From Spisula solida (lineage: Eukaryota; Mollusca; Bivalvia; Venerida; Mactridae), in NCBI GenBank assembly GCA_947247005.1, contig OX365944.1:21861501-21925500 (forward strand): DNA of 64,000 bases, written 5' to 3'. The position numbers and the translations under genes are program-made. Positions 48,781 to 60,603 of the stretch are shown one piece after another; the stretch's first letter is position 1, and each line of letters opens with the position of its first letter. The notes under the pieces were generated by a model, which saw only the letters and a program-made list of their open reading frames with translations, made no database searches and was not told where the DNA came from.

Positions 48781-50759
48781 GTAATAGTGTAACTAGTGTT
48801 GTCTCACCATATCGGACATCGTAAATGGACATCCAAATTTGTAGGCGTTTATTGTCCGTTTCTTAATATTGGCAAATGGGAATACTAGTATGTTGGCGGA
48901 GAGCCGTTCTAACCAGCGGAATGTTTCTAGCAAGATTTAATTTTAAAAAAAAATAATTTTAAATTACAACGTATCAAGATATCGAAATAGAAAATTATCA
49001 CCGGCTTAGCGTATTCATATGTTTCGCAAGTCTATTGCATGGCAATGTATCGTGCGTGTGTGTAATCAAAGCAACTCTATTAAAAAACGCCTAAATAAAA
49101 CATTATCTGACTTTAAAAATCATACTAAATAAAGCCCATAAACACCATATGTTACTACAAAATACCACGCTATTACTTAGTACGACAGCCACGAGAAATG
49201 TCGTCATCCACTAACTAACTAAATGATTAGAAAGTACATGATTGGTTATATGACAGTCAAAGCGTCTAACCTTGGGCAATTAATATAATACAGAGTTGTC
49301 TATTAGATCAATCCAATAACGATTGCCACAATGAATCGATTAATGGTAGTATACGTTGTAAACTTTTACTTGTAGCTACTTCGTGTAAACGTGTACAGTA
49401 ACAAATCTTAACACGAAGACAACATCATTTACGAAAAAGGATCATGCCAATGAAAAACTAGACACAAATCAAAACTACGAAGAAACGATTTTCAGGGAAG
49501 GATGTTTTGTCATTGATGTGCAGGTGTTCTTTTTAATTTAATTCATCTAAAACATAATCAGGGAAACGGGGTATAATCCATTTAGGGGGTAGATAGGGTC
49601 ATGTTATTCATACAATTTGTCACATCGAAATAACATCCGTCTGATACAGTAAACAGAAGTTATTGTAGTACTACTTTTGTACGTGAAGTAAATCGAAATA
49701 AACAAAAGTAATATAACACAACCGTTGATCTACTGAATTTCAAAACACAATATTGTCAATCAAAATAAACTTTTGCAAATAAAGCAAATTAAACAAAACA
49801 CTACTGCCAAACATAATATTACTAGTTCATAAATAAAGACAATTATGACCTTAACAACCAAGGAATATGAATGAGAATTCATCAGTATAAAGAACAAACG
49901 TTTAAGGGAACGAGTTATTAAAACCATTTCGATAACCATTCAAACAGGAATAAATTTAATGCATTTTGAGTTTTCAAAAACTAACTAAAAATGTGTTACT
50001 TATACTGTCTTGGTTTAAAGAATAAAATGGCAATCAGAAATGTAGAAGAAATATTGGCAGTCAGGTAACTATTGATATTAATAGTATTCCATATGTGGTA
50101 ATCCTTTATACGTTCTACCTCGGAGTGTCTGTGTCTTTAATAATTAATTGACATTGCTCCTCTGTCAAGCCAAAGTTATTTTTGTTCCCAACAGAAGGGT
50201 TATATATCTCACAGTCAATAAGGAAAAGTCAGAACCTTATACTAACATTACAGATAATAATTCTACAATGAACGTGATCGATGCAATTAACTATTTCGTT
50301 TACCTTTGATAATATGATCGCTTCGAATGAGGTTTGCATAAAAATACTGGTTCCAAATCGATCCCAATCCCGAACATTGTGTTGGTATAAAAGTTAATTG
50401 GTTCATAATTACCGAGATGGACTAGATAGTGGCTTTACCAAAATCCGCCCCAAAAACAGCAAATGAAATACAATGTAGATGTATAGAATTAGCGATAAAT
50501 AAAAAATTATACCATATAACATTGGGATGTTGTTTGACGAGAGTAGCCAGACTATTCAATCTAAATGATATGTACTTTACAATAATCTCGATGTCGGTTG
50601 CGTGATACATTAAAAAGCAACATCAGGTATTGTTACAACAACTACATTCAACGTCGGAGTTCACCAAGTGTATGCGCCCCTGAGATTCAGCGAGGCATTC
50701 AATACGGAATGCAGTCAATTTGCAACAGGATGAGCAATATGTTATATTATTCTAATTGC
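48781..50759. other. unassigned DNA, possibly a decayed fourth segment copy
   Basis: No gene supported. The stretch 50170-50430 weakly follows the motif order of B 44940-45150 and A 33560-33780 (TTCCCAACAGAA, GGTT, TCTCACAGTCAATA, then ACTGGTTCC and a CGATCCCAAT/ACTGATCCTAAT word), so a fourth, very old copy is possible. Confidence 0.35.
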
Positions 50760-51652
50760 TTAAGGAGGTACGCGCGCCTTTTATCTAACGATCGATTTTT
50801 CTCCGAAACATCTTAAAATGACAGAACAATCTTCTAGAACAACATTGAAATCATAAAAATGATATGTCACCAGGCTCGTTTTCGAGATACATGGCTTTCT
50901 AATAGCCTACCACTGTATTTTGTTCATTTTATCTATTTCTTGCATATAAGACACCATCATGTTCATTTTAAGATGTGTATTATATTAAACCACTTTTAAA
51001 CAATGCAGGATGTTTTATGTGTTCAATGGTCATTCCTATTGACGTTAGTCACAATTTTGGTTGCCTGGTGAACAAATTCAGTATTTGTACATGATAAATA
51101 GTTACCCCACCCACTTCCCAAAAAATGTGATTTTCAAATGAACGTAAAAAAATATCTAACGATCGAAAATTATCTAAAATTGGATAAAAGTTGAGAATCA
51201 CATAGAACATCAGTTTAGTCAAATAAAAAATTGGGGTCACCAGCCATTTTAAGGAGCTATTCACCAAAAAGTACTAATTTTGAATAAATTTGCATAAATT
51301 AACCTAATTTACATATTAGAATGAAATAAACTTTTATGAAAAATATTCCAAAGTTTAGCTACTTCATATAACTAAATCATGAACTACATATTTTATATAA
51401 ATACATGCATTTGAATAATTGTAGTGACTTATTGTACACCCATATTCTTTACAATTGTGCCGTTCCCCACCCACTTTTTATACATGCAAAAAAAAAAAAG
51501 TTAAAAAATATCTATTTTTTAAACTAATATTATGTTTATTTTCATTAATTAACATTTATATGCGACCATTGGCATTAAATATCATGTTTGTTCTCATCTA
51601 ATACGATTTTGAAATTTCGCGCATGCGCACAAGGCAGCTCGGACCTCCTTAA
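50760..51652. mobile_element. TTAA-flanked inverted-repeat element, ~885 bp
   Basis: Left end TTAAGGAGGTACGCGCGCCTT (50760 on, first 20 bases considered) and reversed right end TTAAGGAGGTCCGAGCTGCC are inverted. TTAA stands at both extreme edges. A word from the left end (TATCTAACGATCGA) is repeated inside at about 51153. A weakly coding-looking but unidentified 72-codon minus frame lies at 51049-51267. The layout is like the smaller element at 22281-22650, but the sequence is different. Confidence 0.55.
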
Positions 51653-52560
51653 ATGGTTTTACCAGTGTTCTTTAATATATTAATACACAATTATCCTACT
51701 ACGAGTATTAAAGTTATTAAAAAACGCCTTTTGATAGACATTATATATGTTGGCAAAATGATGCAAACCAACATGCATGACGACGTATACATTTTTATAT
51801 AAGTTTTCTACTGCATTATTAATTCGAGAATGAAATGCAACAGACCGACGTATTTGCAAACATGCAGGAAAAGTTTGCGTAGAAGAAGAAAAAGTAAAGA
51901 GGCGCAATCATGTAACACATTTGTAATTTGTAACAAAATACGATTCCGGTCAAACAAAAAAGTACGCATAAAACTGAAATCACTTGAATTATATGTTGGC
52001 AGAAAAAATTCATTTTGTGCATCCTGATATTACGCCCCCTCTACTTGACTGTAGAAATACACGATGCGAATTTTAATAAATTCATATTTATTATCTTAAT
52101 CCACCACCTTAGTGTTTCCTGTTAAAAAACAACAAATCCCCACCGAAATCAGATCTTCTGTAGAAAACGTAAATTACAACCACTGAGTATTAAACATCTG
52201 ATTTCGTTAACGACGTAGCATCATCAAATTCTCGATAAATCAGTAACGCTAAACAATTCTGGGTGATATTTTGTTGATTACCATGTCAGTGTCTCACAAG
52301 CAAGAAAAAAATCAATTAAACTTCAAAATGGATTAATAAATCCAATCTTGCAGTTTTAGAAAATATTTTATCGCTAATCTCCCACTTCTTTGTCGAAATA
52401 AATGTGTTTACTAGATCGATTGACGCCAAAAATAATGAGGGTACAACTGTTTTATCATTTCGCCATTTGTACAGAATTAAGAGGGAAATGTATTACGTCA
52501 CCATATGAACGTAATTGTAACATTATAAAGAACATAACTTTCAGCGGTTAAGTTCATTTT
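51653..52560. other. unassigned AT-rich DNA
   Basis: No supported feature. Overlapping plus and minus frames of 65-75 codons around 51680-52027 exclude one another and match nothing known. Confidence 0.4.
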
Positions 52561-52672
52561 CTAGTTCGGTTGTTTGTCGGGCCTTGTGTATTGTAATTGT
52601 GGTATGTGATGTATTTTACGTTTTCTGTGCTCGGCTGTTTAAGTTGAGTGTTGCTTTCCCTGTCCGAGTTTC
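52560..52672 (+). repeat. dispersed repeat with conserved core, copy 4
   Basis: The core CTGTGCTCGGCTGTTTAAG, then TTGAGTG, then CTTTCCCTGTCCGA at 52625-52671 matches the other three copies. The upstream GGGCCTTGTGTATTG is a diverged form of GGGCATTGTGCCTTG. Confidence 0.6.
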
Positions 52673-54884
52673 TATCATCTTTTTGCAAATTGATGTCAAC
52701 CAAGACAAGACAAACGAGATAAGTCTGTAAAATATGTACGAACGTAGATGTACTGATTACTCAGACTAATAATTTTGGTGTATTACTACACTTATACACG
52801 AGGTGTAGTTACCGGAGACAAACGGAAATGACCGAGCTTTCACAATTGCCCTCTTAACATCCCGGTTCCTATTTTAGATTTATCTTGTGCTAAACCTGAA
52901 CGTGGACAAGTAGCGGCATGCATTAATCTCTACTTTACCAAGATTGTACATATTAAAGGCTATTTAGTTGTTTGGCAAGATAATCATAAACATCAGCATA
53001 TGTTCTTATAGAGGGCGTTCTTCTAACGCTCGACATTCCGCAATATGTTATGTTTGGATATTTTCCTTTTGTGCACTTTAAATAGCAAACAGGTCACACA
53101 AGCTCCTTGCGTTGTTAAATGTTATAGTTTTCATACAGATTCGACAATTGCAAAGTCAGTTAATGTGTTGTTTCTTTTATTCTTTATTTAACCGCTTGTG
53201 GGTCGGACGAGCCTATTTAAGTATACGAAACGTCATTGCTATTTTGAACGGTTCAAGTTGCAAAAGATTAAAGATATAAACACCCGGAGTGGACAGGACG
53301 ATTCATATGCACAATCATTGGGACGGCTTGTAAATGTTGGATTCAGTAATTAAATAGAACGCTCGACAAGACAAATAGTGTGCTTTCTCATGCAGCAAAC
53401 GTTAGATTATTAGCATGTGCAAAATCTACTATGTTTAATACGTAATTAAGTAAGTCAATGCTGAAACAACATTTGTTTATTTTCTTTATCATTTCTGCTG
53501 ACATATCCATTATGTATTCAAGCTGAACGCATTTTAAAGTCCATTAAACCAATTTGTTTGCCATGTTAATGTACAAGTATAAATAATAAATAACTTTCCC
53601 ATTCTCCGGGATAGTTATCTGAATATAAAAACACTGTTTCTGAGAGTGGGACAAAACGTTACATAGAGCAATGGCGAGAAACTGTAGCACGTAGAAGGTC
53701 ACTTTTTACCAAAACAGAGACTCCTATGGGACATGGCATGGCATATGGACGATATGAAATTAGTAGTGCTTATTCATACAGATCTGCATTATCAATGTTA
53801 AAAGGAATTACATAATATGTCTCATGTTTTAAACTAACTGAAACAGATATTTGAATCAACAAAAACGGATATATAATTGCTACATCCGTAGCTCATTGTG
53901 TGATTTGGAACATGCTAGAAAGATGATAACAAATTCGATAGGAGGGTAGAAAGTTCTTAAGTTTCCAAGGGTGAAACCAATGCCTTGGTTGACTGAAAAT
54001 ATTTCGGTTTCGAAAACTTGAACGTTTTTGTAAACATGTTCAATGGGATAAACGGACAGGATAATCACTTCATTACTCCACATCAGAACGTGCCGGGGAA
54101 TAAAAATCACAAGGTACATGTGCAAGTCACAAAGACATATATAAAGATGAGGTAGAAAAATATTAAATTGAACAGCTTCAAGAACACGACACTCTGCTCT
54201 TTATCGAATTACAGCAACCATGGTCCATAGCAAACAAGACAGAAAGGTTTTTTTATATCAAACTGCCATTAGTTATCAAAGAATAGCAAAAGAAGATTAA
54301 CATGGAAATTAGAAGTTGTAGCAATCAATGAAATATTCACTATCAAACATCTCGACAAATCACCGAATACATGATGGCATTTAAATGATTTCTGTTCCTG
54401 CAAAAATAAAGTGCCTGAACTATATAATTATGCTGTGAGAGAGTCCCTCTTATGACGAGACCATTCACCGGAAAATTCATTATTCAAACCCGCTCAGTGT
54501 ACATTACTGCTGCTAAATGACGTCTTTCTGCTGGTGTCAGGGAGCCCATGATCGGATATGTAATTATTATTATTACGTTTGTATTAATATTTAAATACGT
54601 GGCACGTGTTCTTATTCCTATAGAAATATTCATTCATGCATTATTTGCGCGTATAATAATATGAGCATTTAGCTATGATATAGCAATCATTAGAAACAAA
54701 AGTAAGTTTCAAGAAAAGCTCTATATGATGTTGAAACAGACGTTTTCATTTAACCGCGAAAATGCGGCGTTTTCATTGGCTCATAATGTAGGTTATATTC
54801 TAATCATCGTTTAATGTGTTCCTAGTTTAGCCAGACAAACAAAGCACCTGGCACATATTAAATGTATTTTAAATATTTCGTCCG
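52673..54884. other. unassigned DNA between copies B and C
   Basis: No gene supported. An 81-codon minus frame at 53880-54125 is hydrophobic at both ends with an ordinary residue mix, but it has no splice context, homolog or domain I recognise. Confidence 0.4.
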
Positions 54885-55855
54885 TGATTTCAGATTGTGC
54901 TCTTTTTCCAAATCGCTAATCTAACGCCTCAATGCTCTCATAAAATAACATTAATTTATAGTAATGTATTGTTTTATAACGTCATTATATCATAGCATGA
55001 TTAAATATTCGTCTATTACCTTTGTCCGTGTTAATGGCCCATGTGTACACTAAAATCTGCAAACATCCCGATGGTTTATAACAAATTACCAATGCAGTCG
55101 AAAGAGACAATTATAGATTATAAAGCCAATGATTCAGACATCCAGACAAATTATATAAAGACTTCAACAGTACACGCTATGAGTACGTATTCACATATGC
55201 ATTGATCAGAAGGCGTAGCTTATTAGCCGCGAAATCAATCATAGAGAGAACACATCCAAACATTTCATGCATATTAGTCAAAATAGAAATTTAGCTGAAG
55301 ACGTTCATATCTGAAAAAAATGCATATTTGTCACTTTGGGGAAAAACAGGTTGTTAAGACATTTTTTTTGCTCACGTATTCAATCTGCATACGAAACACT
55401 TGGAGTTGAGGAGTCTTCGTAATTGAAATGCTAGCAAAGCAATGCGAGTTGCGTGCATACTTTTTGTCATTGATTTCTTGTTGGCGGTATGGTTTTGGCG
55501 ATTTTTCAATGTGTAAATCTTATCAAATACCAATAGTTATAGAATATTACAAATATCAGATTACTCAGACACAATGTGTCTTCTAACAAAATACCTACAT
55601 GCTCATTTAACCATACATCATTTCTAATGGAAACAGTTTTAACTCATCACGAATAGCTTGAACCATATCCCAGAGCAATATTAGAATGTTTCTATCATTG
55701 TGCACCTACACATACAGGAAGATTACCACAGCAACATACATCAAACCCCGGAAAGATGATGACAACCGAGAAATATGCTATTATTATTTAAATCATTACT
55801 TTTAACGCCAACAATTTAATCCATTGATAACATATTCGAGTGCAACATGGTTTGT

Positions 55856-56600
55856 TAGTCCAGTCAAAATAGGCCTAAAATGGGCCGAACCCAAAACAAA
55901 TTGCAACAGAAACAAATTCACCACCAATGTCAAGTTGAAACCTTGGGAGACTTCAGAAAAAAAGTCTCCAAAAATTTGATGAGGGGAAAGGGGTAAAATC
56001 CAAGATGGCGTCCAAGATGGCCGTCATAAATCACTGAAGCACTAAAAATAAAATTTCTAATGAGGTTGTGTCATGTATAGATATAAGAACAAATATTTGC
56101 ATGAAAAGTGTTCATGAAGAAGTGTGCATCAAATTTGGTGGCAACAGTGACCAATTTAAGGCCAAGGTCAAGGTCATTTCAAGGTCAAAATACCAAAAAA
56201 ACATGAAAAAATTATTTTTCTTCTCCACTTTCCTTGATATAAGATATATTTCATATTTTATGTTGCTATTAAGGTGAGAAAACAATTGGCAAGTGTATAT
56301 TTCATTATTATAAGTAATATTTTTTAATTCAGAATATTGCAAGTTTTTTAAAAGAGCCAGTTTTGTTCCAGTATGTGATGTCCTAGAGGACATTTTTAAC
56401 TTTGCTTTGATCATGATAATTATTATCATCAGTTACGACATTAGAATTATCAATGGTATTACTAAATGTTTGTATAAATATAATTAATTTAATAAGGTAC
56501 TTCAAATTGAAATCAAACTTAGGTTACTTCAAGGTCAAGTTCATTGTCATTTGAAGGTCAAACTACAAAACACTACCTGAACATTTGTAACTTCCTCACA
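55856..56600 (+). repeat. left arm of the foldback element
   Basis: Inverted relative of 59880-60603. Contains TCAAGGTCA at 56168-56176, 56179-56187 and 56529-56537. The frames at 56068-56277 and 56112-56429 fall within the arm and are not genes. Confidence 0.8.
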
Positions 56601-57109
56601 TTTTTTCGTAATATAAATATGCTGTACATACACTTTTCTTGCAGCTGTTGTAAATTAATGTTCTCAAAAGCATTCATACTTCTAACTTAACTACATGCAT
56701 TTTAAATTTTGAGAAATGAAAACAACATTATTTAATCAAATTGTTTCTATATAAGTACTATCCTTACGGGGCATCTGTTTTTTTTTCCTTTTTTCCTTGG
56801 GATAAGGTAATGTCGTAATGTGACAGACTTATTGTTAGCTGTACATAAAAAATATATGTATACCATTGTTTTTATATGTTGGTATATGTAGTATTCAGGA
56901 TAATTATAGTGTACCTGGTTCCTGCAACACTAACTAATTAAGGGTCAAGACGAGGTCAAAATATGCAATAACCAGACAACGATATTTCCACACACAGTAT
57001 TCTTATTTTAAAGCCTATTTTCTATGGGTAAAATAATTTTCTTGCTGTGTTGCTTAGAGTATAATTATATTTAGGATATGTATGTGTTTGTATGCATGCT
57101 TGGGACATC

Positions 57110-59850
57110 AGTAAGTAACTCCTAGTACCTAGGATGGCTATTCCCCATAGGGCCTATGATGACTGTTTCGTACATATATCAGTATCACATAGGGCCAAAC
57201 ATGGCTGAAACAACACTGATGAAACCCCATGGAGCATTTTCATGGCTGTTCCCATACAGGTTAGTCCCGTTTATAGCATTGGATGGTTGTAAGCAACAGT
57301 TCTGAATGATCCATTGTACATTGGATGGCAGCTCTAAGCAGTGTTGATTCCACAATAGGGCTTGTCGTTACAATTCCTTATGATTCCTTTAACATGACTG
57401 TTCCCAACACTAGTGTGTACCTAGGGCACTTACAATGACTGTTTCAAACACTGGCGAGTCCCAAGTAGGGCCTATGATAACTATTCCCAATACACACTAG
57501 TCGCCCATTGACTAATCCCTACACTGATGAGTCTTGCATTATCTGTGCGCTACACTATTTCCATAGGGCCTACACTAATAGCTCCAACGCTAGTTGGTCC
57601 CCGAGTGCCTGAGATGACTGTTCCCTGCACTGGTGGGTCCCCGATAATACCTTGGATGACTGTTCCTGACATTGCCGAGTCCCATAAAACCTAGGATGAC
57701 TGTGCCACATATGGCCTATGATGACTGTTCCCAGCACTGGCGAGTCCCTGCAGTACCTAGAATGACATTTTCCAACATTGTCGAGTCCCCCATAATATCT
57801 AGGATGACTGTCCCACATAAGGCCTATGATGATTGCTCCCAGCTCTGTTGAGTCTCCCATATGGCATAGCATGGCTGTAGCTTTCACTGATGAGTCCTTC
57901 ATAGACCCTAATATGACTGCTACTAACACTGATTAGTCCTTCATAGACCCTAATATGACTGCTACTAACACTGATTAGTCCTTCATATACCCTAATATGA
58001 CTGCTGCCAACACTGATGAGTCCTTCATATACCCTAATATGACTGCTGCCAACACTGATGAGTCCTTCATAGACCCATAAGGCTTAAATTGATTGTCTCC
58101 ATGACGTATAAACCCCCAGAGGACCTTGGATGACTGCTTACAACACTGATGAGTCCTTAATAGACCCTAATATGATTGCTTCAAACACTGATTAGTCTCC
58201 CATTGGGCCTAAGACAACTGCTATAAACACTGGTGAGTCCTTGGGAGGGCATTGTATGGTTTCTCCCAACACTGATGAGTCCCCTATAAGGCCTTCATTG
58301 ATTGTCCCAAACACTAGTGAATCTACAGCTGGCCTTGGATGACAGCTCCCTACACCGAAGGGTCCCCAATAGGGACTAGGTTGACATTTCCCAACCCTGG
58401 TGAGTCTTCAGTAGGGCCTAGGATGACGACTCACAACATATGTGGGTCCCCCTTAGGGCCTAGGATGACAGCTCACTACATTGGTGGGTCCCCCTTAGGG
58501 CCTAGGATGACAGCTCACAACACTGGTGGGTCCCCCTTAGGGCCTAGGATGATAGCTCCCAACACTGATGAGTCCCTCTTAAGGCCTAAAATGATAGCTC
58601 ACAACACTGATGGGTCTCCCTTACGGCCTAGGATAATAGCTCACAACACTAATGGGTTCTACTTACGGCCTTATAATGACAGCACACAACACTGGTGGGG
58701 TCCTCTTAGGGCTTAAGATGAAAGCTCCCGACACTGGGGATTCCTCTTAGGGCCTACGATGACTGATACTAGTTTGATGAGTCCGCAAAGGGCCTATGGT
58801 GACGGTTCCCTACAGTGGTGAGTCCCCCATAGTACCAAGGATGGTAGGTCCCAACACTATTGTGTCTTTAATATGACGTAGAACGACAGTCACTGTTCCC
58901 TACACTGAAGATTCCCCCATAGGGCATAGGATGACTGTTTCCTACACCTGGTAAGCCCCCTATAGTACCTAGGATGGTAGGTCCCAACACTATTTAGTCT
59001 TTAATATGACGTAGAACTTCTGTTCCCTGCACTGAAGATTCCCCATAGGGCATAGGAAAACCGTTCCCAACACAGATGAGTCCTCCTTAGGGTCTAGGAT
59101 GGCAGTTCCCAACAATGATGAGTCCTCCATAGGGTCTATGATGACAGTTCCCAACACTGTTGAGTCCTCCATAGGGCCTAGAATGGCAGTTCCCAACAAT
59201 GATGAGTCCTCCATAGGGTCTATGATGACAGTTCCAAACACTGTTGAGTCCTCCATAGGGTCTAGAATGGCTGTTCCTAACAATGATGAGTCCTTCATAA
59301 TGTCTAGAATGGCAGTTCCCAACAATGATGAGTCCTCCATAGGGTCTATGATGACAGTTCCCAACACTGTTGAGTCCTCCATAGGGTCTAGAATGGCAGT
59401 TCCTAACTATGATGAGTCCTCCATAGGGTCTATGATGACAGTTCCCAACACTGTTGAGTCCTCCATAGGGTCTAGAATGGCAGTTCCTAACAATGATGAG
59501 TCCTCCATAGGGTCCATGATGACAGTTCCCAACACTGATAGGTCCTCCATAGGGTCTATGATGACAGTTCTAGCAATGATAAGTCCTCCATAGGGTCTAT
59601 AATGACAGTTCCCAACACTGATGAGCCCTCCTTAGGGTTTATGATGGCAGTTCCCAACACTGATGAGTCCTCCATAGGGTCTAGGAAGGCAGTTCCCAAC
59701 AATAATAAATCCTCCATAGAGCCTATGATGATGGTACCCAACAATTGGAGAGTCCACATAAGCTCTAACATGGCTTTCTCAAACTGCTTAGTCCCCATAG
59801 GCCATTGGGTGAGTATTTCCAACACATACGAGTCCAACATAATGTTATAC
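57110..59850 (+). repeat. 42-bp minisatellite, ~65 units, partly organised as 84-bp dimers
   Basis: Units follow the pattern CCTAGGATGACAGCTCMCAA, then CACTGATGAGTCC, then NNNATAGGG. Left units (57110-58340) are diverged. The block 58400-58720 is a CCCCCTTAGGG subtype. The block 59090-59640 alternates two unit types (ATGGCAGTTCCCAACAATGA and ATGACAGTTCCCAACACTG) with an 84-bp period. As 42 is a multiple of three, frames of 119-164 codons are open on both strands, encoding 14-residue repeats such as AVPNNDESSIGSM. These are array by-products unless transcription is shown. Confidence 0.9.
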
Positions 59851-59879
59851 TATAAGAAAACTTATAGCTCCAACAAAAT

Positions 59880-60603
59880 TGAATGTGTTTAGAAGTTTGA
59901 CCTTCAAATCGATAGATACCTTGACCTTGAGTTGGTAATTATTTAATATCAGTTTGGGGTAACCTACAAAATTTAGTATATTCTTACAAACATGTATTTA
60001 ACACATTGGTAATACCAACTGTCACAACTGATGATAATAACAAATAATAATTAATGATATTGTATCATCCATTTAAAAAAATCTTGGATATCATGTTACT
60101 TGATTAAAAATGGCTGTTTTCACAGAACTGTTACGATCTAAATTAAACATATAACTTATAGTGAAGAAATACATACAAATGTACTAAGCAACTCTTTTAT
60201 CAACTTTATAACCATAGGAAAGGTGAAAATGCATGTTATGATATGGAAAATAAAGAGAAAATACCAATTTTTAAGCTTTTTTCGTATTTTGACCTTGAGG
60301 TGACCTTGACCTTGGCCTTAAAGTGGTCACTGTTGTAAGCCAATTTAATGAACATAACTTAATGAACATTTTCCACCGAAATATGTATCATTATATCTAT
60401 ATATGAAAGTACCACATTGATTTTTGGTAGTTAAGAAATTCATGGCGGCCATCTTGGACGCCATCTTGGATTTTATACCATTCCCCTCATAATTTTTTTG
60501 AGGACTTTTTTTCTGTTGATCAGCATATGGTTACCTGTCTGTAAAACACAAAATAGTTTCTGTTGCAATTTGTTTTACCTTTAATGCTAATTTGACTGGA
60601 CTA
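59880..60603 (-). repeat. right arm of the foldback element
   Basis: Inverted relative of 55856-56600. It carries TGACCTTGA at 60290-60298 and 60301-60309, the mirror of the left-arm cluster, and the words CCATCTTGGACGCCATCTTG and TTTGACTGGACTA near its outer end. Confidence 0.8.

Larger units (their letters stand above)
55856..60603. mobile_element. 4.75-kb foldback transposable element with minisatellite core
   Basis: The left end TAGTCCAGTCAAAATAG and the reversed right end TAGTCCAGTCAAATTAG are inverted copies. Pairing continues, imperfectly, for roughly 700-750 bp on each side: CAAATTGCAACAGAAAC, the CCAAGATGGCGTCCAAGATG word, the AAGGTCAAGGTCA cluster, and CAATGGTATTACTAAATG with its reversed partner. 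TGT flanks both borders (55853-55855, 60604-60606). Copy B has the uninterrupted site at 40810-40825 with a single TGT. The centre is a 2.7-kb array of 42-bp units. No transposase is encoded. A 3-bp duplication would fit CACTA- or Harbinger-like enzymes, but no family is established. Confidence 0.88.

Noticed and set aside
53880..54125. 81-codon minus frame as a membrane protein
   Set aside because: No homolog recognised, no splice or promoter context; length is within chance for AT-rich DNA.
58339..59593. Frames of 119-164 codons encoding 14-residue repeats on both strands
   Set aside because: By-product of the 42-bp array; open on both strands, no start or splice context outside the array.
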